Shown here in pieces: positions 26,801-37,923 of a DNA stretch of 64,000 bases. The notes under the pieces are model-generated. The model was not told the origin of the DNA, searched no databases, and worked only from the letters and a program-made list of their open reading frames with translations. The stretch covers positions 65,254,533-65,318,532 of the forward strand of contig OX485804.1 of NCBI GenBank assembly GCA_950295325.1, in the 5' to 3' direction. Source of the DNA: Polytrichum commune. Lineage: Eukaryota; Streptophyta; Polytrichopsida; Polytrichales; Polytrichaceae. Positions within the stretch are counted from its first letter, which is position 1, and every line of letters begins with the position of its first letter. The translations under genes were made by a program, and so were the position numbers.

Positions 26801-29039
26801 TGAAAGTGCGATTGTGGGCGTTTTCGCTTGCATGTTTGAACCTTGTAGACACCTAGCATTGGCCAAACATCAACTCAAAACCAACTATGACTAAATTTAA
26901 GCCCATGTAACAAGTAACCAAAAACCAACCTAGTGGAAGAGCTAAACTTGGGCGCCATTATTTCAAAGTCCCCATATTAGGTGGATGGCAATATGCACAT
27001 TTTTAAGTCTTGAACTACCTATTGGCAAATAGTAACAATGTTTAGGCATGAACTTTAATGTCGATGAGCCTAACACATGTACTTCCACGAGATTTGGCTT
27101 CTTTTGATGTGCAACAAATGCTTGTAGAACAACCTAGTTGATAGGCAAATATAGTATAATTTCAATGCCGCATGAATGAGATTACTGTGACTACGCCTCA
27201 ATTTGTGGTATACTTTTGAAAACCATATAAGCAATCTTCTGATGTGATTAAATTAGTGTTATAGTTAAATGTGCACCTCTATACTACTATGAACTAAGCA
27301 ACCCCTGAGGTGTATAATTGATGATCAGGTGTCCCACCGGCCTCACATGAAAAGAGTACTAGCCAAAGATGTATCACAAAATCACTTACGGGAAACCTCT
27401 ATTAGTTTTGTGTCCCATTCAAGTGCTATAACATAATGGATTGTCATCTCAAAGCAACTTGTTCTATCATATTCAACACACATGTGTTCTACACACCAGG
27501 CAACCCCTTGAGGTTTAAGGTATGTGGGTGTTATTCAATTCATTTTTTCATGTTCTCCAGATTCTACCTATTAGATTTACACAATGAAACTTGTTTTGCA
27601 TTAGCAAATTTTGAATTGAAAATCAAACTTTCCCTTATTTAGTTACGATTCTTGGAAGTACGTATTTGATGTTTCTTTAACTAACCCTATGTATATCCTT
27701 TTAATTGTGTTCCCTATTGAGTGTGAAGTAGTTGATATAATTTGAAGACGTAGTGCAATCTCTTTTAAACATGTGTTGTCATGGCGTTTGTTTTTTTTAT
27801 CTTCACCTAGACATACACCAATCAAATACATGGGTATGGATAAGAAAAACAATCAAATAACATCCGCATACCTTACAATTAACCTATAAAGTGTTCCACA
27901 AACCCTCACATGGAAGGAGCCACGAGGACATAATTGACTACTCATCCAAGACTAGAGGGTTATTAGAACTTGTCACGAGTTTTCATTCATGGAGTGCATG
28001 ATATCATCCATAATTCCACATTAAGGGTGGTATGAAAATTCCAAATTTATTGGATGCACATGTGAGCAATAAAGTATTAAGAGATCCATCACAAAGTGAA
28101 TATTTAAACGATTAGCTATGCTTGGACAACATATATTAACATATGTAAGCTCAGTGTGAGGATGACATGTCTTTCACAATAGATGTCTTTAACCTTGTTA
28201 AGCTACTCAATACATCTAGCTTGGCATCACGACTTGACATCAACAAGATAAATATGCCACATATTGACATGATAGCACAAGCAACGAACTAGCATGGCTT
28301 GATAACTTTCACTAGAAATGGGCGCAACTTACATGTGGGTGCAAGCACACTACATTCTAGCCATTTTTCCAAGGTATTTCAACTACTTGAGTATGCAAAT
28401 TAGACCCAAAAATGTTGCATTTTTATCAACCTCATTTGTGACCTTCTATTATAGGGAACGCAACTAACCCCATCACATGCATATGTGATACTAACTACTC
28501 AAAAAAAACATATCCAAAATGACCATATTAACCTTCATTAATAGATATATTACTTAGAAATAACTATTTACTCATGAAAATAATGGTGATATGTCAAAGG
28601 ACATATAAATGTCTATTTTGATACTAAGTTATAAATGTGATATACTTCACATGTGTTTATGAAAGAATTCAATCATTTAAACCATTTTAGAAGTATTTGG
28701 ATTGATTATAGTACATTGTGACATGAAACCAAAGATTCAAAACAAACTTACATTAGCCTTGGGCCTAAAGAAATTATAGTCGTCTATGAGTTGTAAACTA
28801 CCAAATTTGGCAATATCTTCATAACAAACTACAACACATTGCACTTGGTGCATATTTTAAAGTAACACTACCACCAATCTAGTATTTGTGAATATTATCT
28901 TTTGAGACCCTAATTTGCTTGCACCCTTGTTTGTGTGAGCTACATTGATTGGCACTTGCCAGTTTCAAGTTTGAAGTCTCTATTGGGAAGAGGGAGACTT
29001 GGAAGTTGAACCTGGTTTGCTTAGATGGAAATAAGATGA
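23861..29039. other. AT-rich intergenic DNA, no gene recognised
   Basis: About 5.2 kb without a supportable gene. It carries G tracts at 24,467-24,478 and 24,783-24,797. A minus-strand frame at 24,860-25,114 has a charged, protein-like composition that could be a decayed copia or gene fragment, but I could not name it. Confidence 0.5.
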
Positions 29040-29480
29040 GTTCACAAGTTGCATTGTTGTTGTTGGGAGAAACCTCATTTTTTTAATAAACAAACAAATA
29101 ACCCTCCCACTATTTCTATCTATGAGAAATGCTCATTCCTAGGCTCAAACTCAACAAATGAGGAAGCATTTGGGATAAATTTGAAAGCAAGAAGGAAGGG
29201 GCATTCATTTGGTCTATTTGGAAGAAAGCCATTGTGGTTGATCTTGGTGCACTAGATTGAATATGGACATTGATGATAAATGGCACATGTGCATGGGAGT
29301 TATTCATGCAACCATTCTTCATAGATTTTGGGATTGTAAAATAGCTCAAAGAGCTTGAGAATTTTTGGTTGGAATTATTAACACCTAGGAAAGCTAGGGC
29401 CGATAAAGAGGGAAATTGAAGACCCCTTGATTGGTATCATGCCATTTTTCGAATGAAAAATCCCTGATTGTCATCATAAC
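29040..29480 (+). mobile_element. L1-like LINE fragment with degraded zf-RVT domain
   Basis: The plus strand at about 29,270-29,360 reads DIDDK, then a zinc-binding segment ending HRFWDC, then AQRA, matching the minus-strand copy at 23.5-23.8 kb almost block for block. The first zinc-ligand cysteine is replaced by tryptophan (codon TGG at 29,281). Stops interrupt the frame before and after, so it is a dead copy. Confidence 0.7.
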
Positions 29481-29773
29481 TAAATAATTTGGTTGCACCT
29501 TAGGCGGGGGTCACATTACGGACAATTAGGGTGAAATGGAGTGATCTCACTTTCAACAACACTAGATGAAATATGACGAAGGTTCATTAAACAATTTGAC
29601 AAGGACTTCTTGAATATTCGAGAATGACTTGGACTAAAGTTACAAAAATAGTTGAAGAAACTCTCATATATAAGAAGGTTTTGGGACGCCAACAACAATC
29701 TCTATTGATATTCGAACTGGAACAATACTTAGAACATTCATGCACCTAATGTTGATATAGTTTATCATGCTTA

Positions 29774-30082
29774 AGGCCGCTTTACACTATGGCTGAAGGT
29801 CAAGAGGTTGCTGATTTCCACCAATCAGATTGCAAGAAACCAAGAATTTGGCCTCTCGACCCTTCACACTAGAGGCCAAAGTCCAAGGGCCATCGCTCTC
29901 CAAAATGCCTACATGGCAATACTTTTTGACCAAGGCAACAAACTCTCAAAGGAAGTTTGGGTCGGAGATGAATGGAAACCCAAACTATGGTTGAGAGGCC
30001 GTCGATTTTTTTTCATTAAAAAAACCAAAAACTGACAAGATCTTGGCCATTAGATTGGAGAGATTGTTTTGGACATGGAATA

Positions 30083-30131
<49 letters not shown>

Positions 30132-30391
30132 AATGGTTTGGATTTGGACTTTGGACTTGGCCTTTGGAGGCTTCACATTATGGCCGCCCAAGTTGAGAGG
30201 CCATGGGAGTTTATGGCCAAAGGTTTGGACTTTGGCCTTGGCCTTTGGAAGCTTCACACTATGCCCGGCCGAAAGCTCCAGTTCCTATTATTTTATTGGC
30301 TATTTTCAGCCCATCTCTTTGGACTCTCAACAAGGTTTGGCCATTCAATCCCACGGCCTCTACTTGGACGGCCATAGTGTGAAGCGGCCTT
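29774..30391. mobile_element. Tourist-like MITE, about 618 bp, with internal end copies
   Basis: The left end AGGCCGCTTTACACTATGGC and the right end, read inward, AAGGCCGCTTCACACTATGGC are inverted repeats flanked by TTA (29,771-29,773 and 30,392-30,394). Further end-like blocks lie inside (near 29,863, 30,171 and 30,249), as does a (CT)n microsatellite at 30,086-30,129. It may be a composite of nested or duplicated MITEs. Confidence 0.78.
30086..30129. repeat. (CT)n microsatellite
   Basis: About 22 CT dinucleotides inside the MITE. Confidence 0.95.
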
Positions 30392-30757
30392 TTACCTTTC
30401 TTGGTGTGAGGTGGTGTCCGTCGTGTGCACCCAAAGATCAGCTTCCCGGCTCCTTGGTTTGGGGTCCTGGTGGCCTTCGCATGGTTATTTTTCTTGCCAC
30501 AACATATCAAAGTGTTTCAGTCGAGTTTGTCTTTTCATAATAAAATAACCAAGTTAGGGCTGGTTGGCAAGACCGTTGATAGATATGTGGTGTGTTGTTT
30601 ATTAACTGTTAGGGAAAGGAAGGAAGGAAGGTACAGTACGTGCTCGTGTTCTTATGGACGGTGCATGGGATTAAGTTAATTTTATTGCGAGGGGTGGGTA
30701 ATTAACATGTGCATGGTGTGCGACACAACACACCACATTCAACAGTATACTTTCCAG

Positions 30758-30900
30758 GTTTAATTGTGGTGGGGCACATCTATCCTGTAGAGTGTGGATA
30801 TCCCTCTAATGACAGATATATTTGGAGTGCCTTCAAGGACCTTTTGCCTAAGAGATTCATTGAGTTTGTTACAGCTGTTGGAGAAATTCTTAGCAAAAGT
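30758..30900 (+). pseudogene. Possible orphan exon of an unidentified gene
   Basis: A 143-nt open stretch lies between a good acceptor (ACTTTCCAG at 30,749-30,757) and a donor-like AGT|GTATGT at 30,901. The 47-residue translation has an ordinary globular composition (for example SNDRYIWSAFKDLLPKRF) unlike the low-complexity frames around it. I do not recognise the family and see no partner exons nearby. It could be a captured or stranded exon, or chance. Confidence 0.25.
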
Positions 30901-31461
30901 GTATGTACACATAAGACAGCAGCATATTCTTTTCCAAACCAGTATCCCTGTGTAAAAATACATATAAATTATATTTCTCTTATTTTATCATTTGTTGATT
31001 GTGGCGTCATACGAGATTTAACAAATGATCTATACCCTGGAATCCGGTGATGAATATTATTTTTCTCATAACTTGTGCAACACAAGTTGGTGGATACCAA
31101 TCGATCTAGTCATGTTGATCGTGACATGATCCAACACACAACCAACGCGCGTATGTGAAACTCGTCACTAGTAACGAGCATGCTTGTAATGTTTGGCACG
31201 GCCAACCTACGAGGGTCTCACATTCATCAAATCTTTGGTATGGAACTATGGTTTTTGCACTAGTAGATAACATGGTTCTAAACGATTGCTTGTTTAACCA
31301 ATTGGCCCAATCTAGACGTATCATAGATTAGTCGTGCCGATGTTACAAGCATGTTGTTTGGGAATCGTGTTCCTTTAACAATGTTGGGCCGTGCACTCTA
31401 CTAGCACATGTCCACCCTGACAATGGTGTTTGTCAAGACTACGATTTTACATGTTTTAAAT
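30901..31461. other. Intergenic DNA, nothing recognised
   Basis: Short frames only. Confidence 0.5.
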
Positions 31462-31620
31462 TCGTTTTTGAGACAGGAGGCCAACTGGCCAACGTCAAGG
31501 AATAATTTGAGAACAAGAAAGACACGCCACCTTGGAAAGGAGGTGGAGCCCCTCAAGCGTGCCACGTCGCCACGTCCAAAGAGAAATGAAACTACGATTG
31601 CACATTTTGCCCCATGATAG
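31462..31620 (-). mobile_element. LINE 3' end fragment (minus orientation)
   Basis: The plus strand reads TTTTTGAGACAGGAGGCCAAC, a second GGCCAACG block, then a tail with GTGCCACGTCGCCACG. On the minus strand this is the 3' end of an L1-like LINE, sharing the 'CACGTGGC/CACGTAG' block with the 19.3-kb copy. Confidence 0.6.
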
Positions 31621-32000
31621 AAAAGGTTGCGCCCTACACATTAAGATAAAATAAAGCGACACGCAACTACCCAATTTGATCCTTTAAAAAACTTCAAATT
31701 TCTCAAATAAGAGTCTAGTAGATGTAAGATGGCCTCTTGTCTCAAATAAAATCCCGTGACACCTACTAAGGGGGGGGGGATGAAAACATGTTGAAAGTTG
31801 AAACATTGTTTTGAATTTTTAGCATGTTTGATTTCAAATTTGAATTCAGAGACCCCAATATAGTCTAGTGAAACGAATCAACTTGAGGGGGGGGGGGGTA
31901 GGTTTCAACCTCCCCCCACCCAACGCCTCTTTGTAGGTGTCATGAACAAAAAATTCAAATCGCGCAGTGTTAAGCAACTTTCTTTGCTTCTTAATTGTTA
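31621..32000. other. Intergenic DNA with two G tracts
   Basis: G homopolymers at 31,770-31,779 and 31,887-31,898. No gene seen. Confidence 0.6.
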
Positions 32001-32004
32001 TTTA

Positions 32005-32115
32005 AAATAAAAATTGGAGATAGATGACCATAAAGCCAACGTAGAGAAAACATTAAGAACCAAGAAAATGAGCCCACATAGAGGCCCCATGAGCATGTTA
32101 CAACATATAAAAGAG
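32005..32115 (-). mobile_element. Degenerate LINE 3' end (minus orientation)
   Basis: A diverged match to the LINE 3' signature: AAAGCCAACGTAGAG preceded by GATAGATGACC, followed by AAGAACCAAGAAAATGAGCCCAC, parallel to the 19.3- and 31.5-kb copies. A weak call. Confidence 0.35.
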
Positions 32116-33060
32116 ACCAAGACAACCAAACCTTGATTCTCTTCAGCATTGGCTTGTTGACCCTTGTTTTATTTATTTATGTAGTTGAGAAAGAACGAAA
32201 GAAAGAAGAAGAAGAAACTTTGCACAAGCTCATAATAAGCTAGTTGCACCATGTAAAGCTCTTGACCTCATATTTTGAGTTTCCATCCAGATTCAGGCTT
32301 TTTTTTGAGAATTTTCACTACCCGCCCCATCTTGTAAACTTAGACTTTGCGATAGTTATATCTTCTCAAATTTTAGTGAAACGAAGAGGTTTTTCTTCCC
32401 ATCTCTTCATGATGGAGTTGATGTTCACATACGAGTAACTTGTCATAGAATACGTTGGTGATAGTGGGTTGAATCACCCTCGCCATCAAGGGTGACATGA
32501 AAACTCCAAATTCATTGGAATGCACCCTCATGCAATAAAGGGTTAAAACCGCCTCACTTCAAACATCACGATTCAATGGAAGCAGCGTTCCAAAACTGTG
32601 TTAAATAACCAAATTAGACGTTATCAATGCTGAGTTCATGGGATGATGGGACAGGAATCAACAAGTTCATTGGATTTTGCCACAATAAAAATAGCATGCT
32701 GTTTATGTAACTGTCCCTGAGCCGGATCATTTGTCTTGTTGGATGAAGAATAAAGGTTTCATTAATAAACATCGACCTTTTGTTCGTAAGACATGTACTG
32801 ACCGTCTTCCAGATTCTAGACAATGGCGCCATCTATCAAGGCCTTTGATTGAGTAGCGTGTCCTAAAGACAACTACATAGGGCGTAATAAAATATATCAT
32901 ATTCACTCATATATATATATATATATATACACACAAATACTACTGGCAGTGGTTTCCCCAATTTCTGAACCTGGCTCCAGGACAATATCACAGTTGCAAT
33001 GGGAACGCAGGAGTTTGTCTCTACTTCTCATGTGCATGTTCATCGTGAGCATTGCAGTCC
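32116..33060. other. Intergenic DNA, no gene recognised
   Basis: Short frames and an (AT)n run at about 32,911-32,930. Confidence 0.5.
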
Positions 33061-33177
33061 TAAGGCCGCTTTATACTCGAGCTTGAAGGAGAGCCCACAC
33101 ACGTTCAAATATGTCGGTTTCAAAATGGAGTTTGAAAAGCCAAGGTAAAAGTATTTTGGCCTTGACATGTGTCTAAC
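33061..33177. mobile_element. Single end of a Tourist-like MITE
   Basis: AAGGCCGCTTTATACTCGAGC matches the terminal repeat of the 29.8-kb MITE, but no partner end was found. A LINE 3' end begins directly after, so the MITE may have been truncated by that insertion. Confidence 0.45.
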
Positions 33178-33250
33178 TTTTTTTTTTCTTTTTTTGGTTT
33201 TTGTGGGAGACAGAGGGCCAATATAGTCAACGCTGAAATGAAGTTAACAC
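33178..33250 (-). mobile_element. LINE 3' end with A tail (minus orientation)
   Basis: A T-rich run (A tail on the minus strand) is followed by GTGGGAGACAGAGGGCCAAT and GTCAACGCTG, the LINE 3' signature. Confidence 0.55.
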
Positions 33251-33344
33251 CAAATGTCTATCTTCGGGTGGGCTCATGAGGTGATAGTGTCTAGTCTAAT
33301 ATTAAGCATCCTATCTTCATAGTTGTTGGGGGGGGGGGGGTAAT

Positions 33345-33960
33345 GGGGTTTGTTTGTTTGTTATATTTTTTTTGGTTCAATACGAGGTATGTGATGTATT
33401 TTATGGCATTCTGGTGTATTTTTACATGAGGTTTTTCATGATGTCTTTTGGAATGAGGACTTTCTTGAGTTTTTCAATGGAGTGCTCGTGTATGGCACCT
33501 ATAACTCCAACCGTGATGGTAATGATGGGTTTACTTTCCCACTGTTGTTTTGGAGTATAGTGACAAGTGGGTCATATTTGTGTGTTTGTATTCAAGGGCA
33601 TGTTTCGGGGAATCTATCATGGCAATATGTAAATCCTATGAGTTGGAGTGTGATGGATGGGGAGGGGGCTTTGGTTAAGGGCTCCTATTACACATAGGAT
33701 GTATGGCCTTAGTCTTGCAGGACATTGGCATGGTGGGTGGGTGTATGTGCAATTTAGTACTCATTCTGGGATTGTGGAGTCGGGTGCCATGTTGTTGTGA
33801 TATCTTGCATTAGTCAAAGTGAAGAAGTTGGTTAATTTACTGGTTTGTAGTGCTTGGAAGATGAGGTGTTCCGCTTTGTTGCGGCGGGCTATTCTACGGC
33901 GTTTTAGGTGTTGGTTCTTGGAGATGGAGCCATGTATCTTTGACATTTTGGGGGCATTCT
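33345..33960 (-). pseudogene. LINE-R C-terminal conserved region (copy 1)
   Basis: The frame reads FFTLTNARYHNNM, a cysteine cluster C-x-[CY]...C-x-C, then later IITITVGVIGAIHEHSIEKL. The last phrase matches IITIIVGVRGATHEQSITKL in the plus-strand copy. No known domain name can be given. Confidence 0.5.
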
Positions 33961-34399
33961 GAGCAATTGGGATTGGGGTGCATGAGGGGCCAAAAGATGT
34001 TTTCCTATGGTTGCCATGTATTGTGCGTAGCGGAACTTCAAGGTTTGTGTAATTTGGGCACTAGATATCCTTGGGGTTTTCATGAAGTAGTTTGATCATT
34101 TGTGGTTGATTTGGTCGTTTGATAGCCATGTGTTTATGTATGAATTTTCTTTATGGCATGAGCGGCCTCGCGCACCCAATGTGCTTTATTGACGAATGTG
34201 TGGATGTTTCAGAGGGCTCTACTCTGTGTTGATGTGGGTTGATAGTGAGCCGGTATGGGGTGGTATGGGAAATGTGTATGGATTTGTCCTTGTGAGCTCC
34301 TTTGTTTGCTAGTTTTTTTTCTCTATTGTTTTGTTTCCTAAGATACTTGTGTGTGCTCGGACTTTGTGTATGGAAATTTTGTATGAGGACCAATGTATG

Positions 34400-34740
34400 T
34401 GAAGGATGATTACGGTTATGAAAAGTTTGACTGGGTGATGATGTTATGAGGATGTGTGACTAATGTGGTTGTTGAATAGGAATATACTATTGAGGTTGTC
34501 CATGAAGATGTGGGTGTATGATTGAGTAGATTTTATGGTTTGTACAACAATTACGTTGGCAATCAATTCGGCTCGTAACATGTTTTGGTAGCTAGGGAGT
34601 GTTTTTCTAATATTGTATGTTACATTGGGGGACATAGACTCATGAGCCGGCTAAATTCCCTACTATTTGTCCTTTGAAATTTTGGTGGGGGTTGTATTTA
34701 AGGGGGTGTGTGGGGTAGAATTCGATAGGTATTGGGAATT
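34400..34740 (-). pseudogene. LINE-R RNase H domain remnant
   Basis: Minus-strand frame 34,635-34,444 contains MLRAELIANVIVVQTIK (the catalytic-Glu helix) and HIFMDNLNSIFLF (the third acidic strand), in RNase H order. The first YTDGSF strand is lost. The domain would remove RNA from the DNA hybrid in an intact element. A C14 tract in element sense lies just upstream at 34,877-34,890. Confidence 0.65.
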
Positions 34741-35044
34741 TGTTGGGTGTTGCATGCGTGGGAGAACTTGATGTTATATGGCGTGGGGTTGTGCATGATG
34801 TGATGTGTGTATATGTGGATATTGTAGAATTTGTTTATGATGTTTTGTAGGGCCTATAGTGTTTGTGTGCTACCTTGGGGGGGGGGGGGGATGGTTATGA
34901 ATGCAAATTATGGGTGTACGTGATGGTTTTATGTTTTGATAGTATTTTGGCTATTAAGGTGTCAGGTTGTAGCATATGGTGTGTGGTGGGATGTTTGTTA
35001 TTGTGTGTATGTTGGGATGGTGTTTGAGGTTGGTTGGTTGTTCA

Positions 35045-35215
35045 TTCTTGGTGATATATGATAAGAATGGTTGCCACATTGCTATCTTCTTTGGCTTCCA
35101 TTCTAGCCCAGTGTATAGCTTCAAGGGTAGTGTTATAGTTGGTTGGGTGTGCTAGCCCGGGTGATGTCCACTTGGAAGTTTTGGTGTGTCCCATGGAGCC
35201 AAATAGGATGTCCTA
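35045..35215 (-). pseudogene. LINE-R conserved unassigned module (copy 1)
   Basis: Right after the truncated endonuclease the frame reads DILFGSMGH, then SKW, then AHPTN, then TLEAIHWA and a short hydrophobic strand. The plus-strand copy has the parallel order DIIFGSLVH, SKW, VHPTY, TLEAIQW (45,845-46,020). Conservation of this block in two decayed copies points to a real domain. I cannot name it. A link to the N-P-P-Y motif of adenine N6-methyltransferases is possible but weak. Confidence 0.4.
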
Positions 35216-35287
35216 GGTGTGAGGTAAGTTGTAGGGGGCAAGTAAGAGGGGATGAGTAGTAGGAGTGTATGATCTTGAATGAGTCAA

Positions 35288-35870
35288 TCAATAGTTGTGT
35301 GAATTAGGCCCACTCGTGGTTGTTTTTGGTTCAAGTGGAATTGTTGTGCCATTGGTTGTTCTTTTTGCGATGGATGTATCTTTGTTGAAGTCACCAACTA
35401 CAATGATTTGATGGCCAAAGTAGTGGGTTATTAGTATTTGGATTTGGTCTTGGATTTCTTGTAGGAGGTGTAGGTCATTTGGGTGGGTAGGCATATACAT
35501 GTGTGGTATAAGTATGAGGGTGATAGGTTAGTTGCCAATTTTGAGTTCTCGGAGATATGGCAAGATTGTATTTGGTGTCAAGATTTTTGTGATGTTTTCG
35601 TTGGAGTAGATGGTTTTCTGTATCATTTTGAGTAAGACTCCTTTGGTTGGTGTGGGTGTGGCGTATTGGTTGGCTTTGTGGGGGATGGTGATGTTGGAGC
35701 TGTTGTAGATGTTTTTGTAGTATGAGAATTTTTGGGCTAGATATGTTGTTGATTTGTTTTTGAGGATTTTGATTTCTTGGATTTGTATGATTTGTGATGC
35801 ATTGTGGAGTGTGGACAAGAGGTCCTGGATGCATGGTAGGTTGGAGCTTATGTGGCATGTGTTCCAAGTG
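35288..35870 (-). pseudogene. LINE-R endonuclease domain (exonuclease-endonuclease-phosphatase fold), broken
   Basis: The minus strand reads LITWNT near the start, then QIIQIQEIKI (the Q-E catalytic glutamate motif), then TKGVLLKMI, then HMYMPTHPNDLHLL and finally VVGDFNKD (the GDFN catalytic Asp/Asn motif). This is the order of LINE apurinic-type endonucleases that nick target DNA for target-primed reverse transcription. A stop at about 35,530 and a cut before the final SDH motif show that it is inactive and 3'-truncated. Confidence 0.75.
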
Positions 35871-36419
35871 ATAAGACTTAAAGGTGAGGTTTTATGGTTG
35901 TTTAAGGTTGAGGGTGGGTTGTGGGCGAAATAAGTGGAAGTGAGTGCGTTTGATGATTTCTTAAATCAATTTCAAGGGTGCATAGGGTAGTTCTTTGTGT
36001 AGAGTAGTGGTGGAAATGTTTTAGCAATTTTTGCATTGAAACGTATATATCCTTATTGGCTTGTATGGTGTAATTTATTAGCTTTGTGTGTTGTGTTGTG
36101 TGTGTGTTGTGCGGTATGGTGGGTTTAGGTGTTGTTGATGATTAATTGGTAAGCTTTGTAGTCATCATAGTATGGTTAAGCAATGGGTGTCTAGTTTGAA
36201 TGGAGAGGTTTGTGTTGTAGGATTCCGGGAAAGGGATAATTGTTGTGATGAGTGCAAATAGTCTATGGTGTGAGAGTAATCATGATTGGTAGAGTAATTT
36301 TGGTGTGAGTGTATTATGTTGTAGTCTGTGGTAGATGGTGGGGGTATTATTGGTGATGTTAGTTTGGTGTGAGGATTGAGCTTCATGGGTGTGGGTGGCA
36401 TTACAATTCATCATTATTA

Positions 36420-36485
36420 TGGAGGTTTGGGTTGAGATTTTTTTCTTTTTCTTTTCTTTTCTTCTTCTTTTCTTTTGGTTGGTTG
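36420..36485. repeat. Pyrimidine-rich low-complexity tract
   Basis: T and C runs (TTCTTTT type) inside the linker of LINE-R copy 1; A/G-rich in element sense. Confidence 0.8.
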
Positions 36486-36683
36486 GTTGGGGGGAATCTA
36501 TGTAAATGATATGAGGGAATTTTTGTGGTATTTTTATTTGGTTGTTGTTTGTTTAGCAAGACACATTGTGGGCATATTGCTATGATCCATAAGAGTAACT
36601 TGGGCTCTTTCATTTTGTTTAAAAATAAAGCGGAACAAAGGACAAGCAATATGAGCCATTAATGAAAGTCTTAATGAGAGCTA

Positions 36684-37923
36684 TCATTGTAGTCGTTGTA
36701 GCGTTGGTGTTGTTGGTGTGTGGGAATACTGTAGAAGCCTCATGGTCCTACTAGGAGGAGTGGAGGGGCCATTTGGTGAGGACCATGTGGGATTGGGGGT
36801 TGATGCATGCAGATGTGCTTCGGGAAGAAGGCCGGCAAGGTGTTGGACTATGTTGTGCATGTGTTGTTGAGAAAGTTGGAATCCATGAGCCAGAGCACTT
36901 GCCATTTGGTGGATGTGGAGGGTGTGGTTCTTGAGGGTTTTGGTCGATGCTTCCACTCTCCGGTTGGTGTTGAGGTTGATGCTTGAGATAAGTGATGTGA
37001 GCATTATGTCTAGTTTCTCCTTCCATTCCAACATAGCTTTGTTGGAGTTTTCCTCCGTCAAGGTTGGGTATTTGAGTGCGGCATTCAAAATTTCTTGGAT
37101 TTTCTCCACATTGGCTTCTTGCGCCGTAGGTTGGGCTAGGCGGATAGCGGTGTGGTTGGGTTTTGTGTTGTCAATACTTCTTTTGTGAGGAACGAAATCC
37201 ACTTGCCTTCCCAACATTATGATGGATCGATGAAACCATTATATGTATACCACCGTGTTAAGGCACTGTATATGACACCACCAGGATTGCTCACCTTCCG
37301 CATGTCTTGATGGGGTGCCGAAGGTGACATCAATGATGTTGTCCTCCCTGAAAATCTTCTTGATGGACTTCACAAATGTTGCTTGAGACTCTCTTTGAGG
37401 AAGGTTATTGGCGATGAGGGTGGTGTTTATCCGGAGGTGTGATGTGTTGCCAACCTGCTTGTCTTGAATGATACTTGCCTTGATCTTCTCCCGGTTGTAG
37501 GTAACCCATATTGTAAGAAAGTGTCTTGTGTTTCTTTGGTTGCTACTATGAGGAAGGCAAAGTCCTTTGTGAGTCCCGGCTTCATAAGTGTCATAAATTC
37601 AAGTTGTTTGTCGTCGTAGTAGCTTTCTTTCAAAATTTCCATGAAGACTATGTGTGGGTGTGTCTCATAATGTGTCGCCCTTGGTGAAGCTGGAGGTTGC
37701 GAGCTTTAGTGATAAGCTCGAATCCCTTCTCAATTTTACCGATCACCTTGTCACCGTTCTCCATCTTCATTACAAACGCATGATTACCTTTGAGGAGAGC
37801 AATGTTGTCTATGTGCAGTTGGTGTAGGTGGAGTTTAATGAAGCACACCCAATATTTGATAACAACGTTGGATCCGATGTCATTGGGGTTGGAGTAGCGT
37901 GTTCCTAATATCATATCCATCAT
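36684..37923 (-). pseudogene. LINE-R ORF1 (nucleic-acid-binding chaperone-like protein), frameshifted
   Basis: Three consecutive minus-strand segments (37,923-37,648; 37,642-37,427; 37,217-36,684) form one decayed ORF1. The last and best preserved segment (177 codons) starts GRQVDFVPHKRSIDNTKPNH and runs into a helical region containing MLEWKEKLDIMLTSLISSIN, matched by MQEWEEKLDGKF in the plus-strand copy at 44.4 kb. Such proteins bind element RNA; the RRM-like and coiled-coil assignment is my inference from the pattern. The 3' part is Pro/Ser/His rich. Confidence 0.6.
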
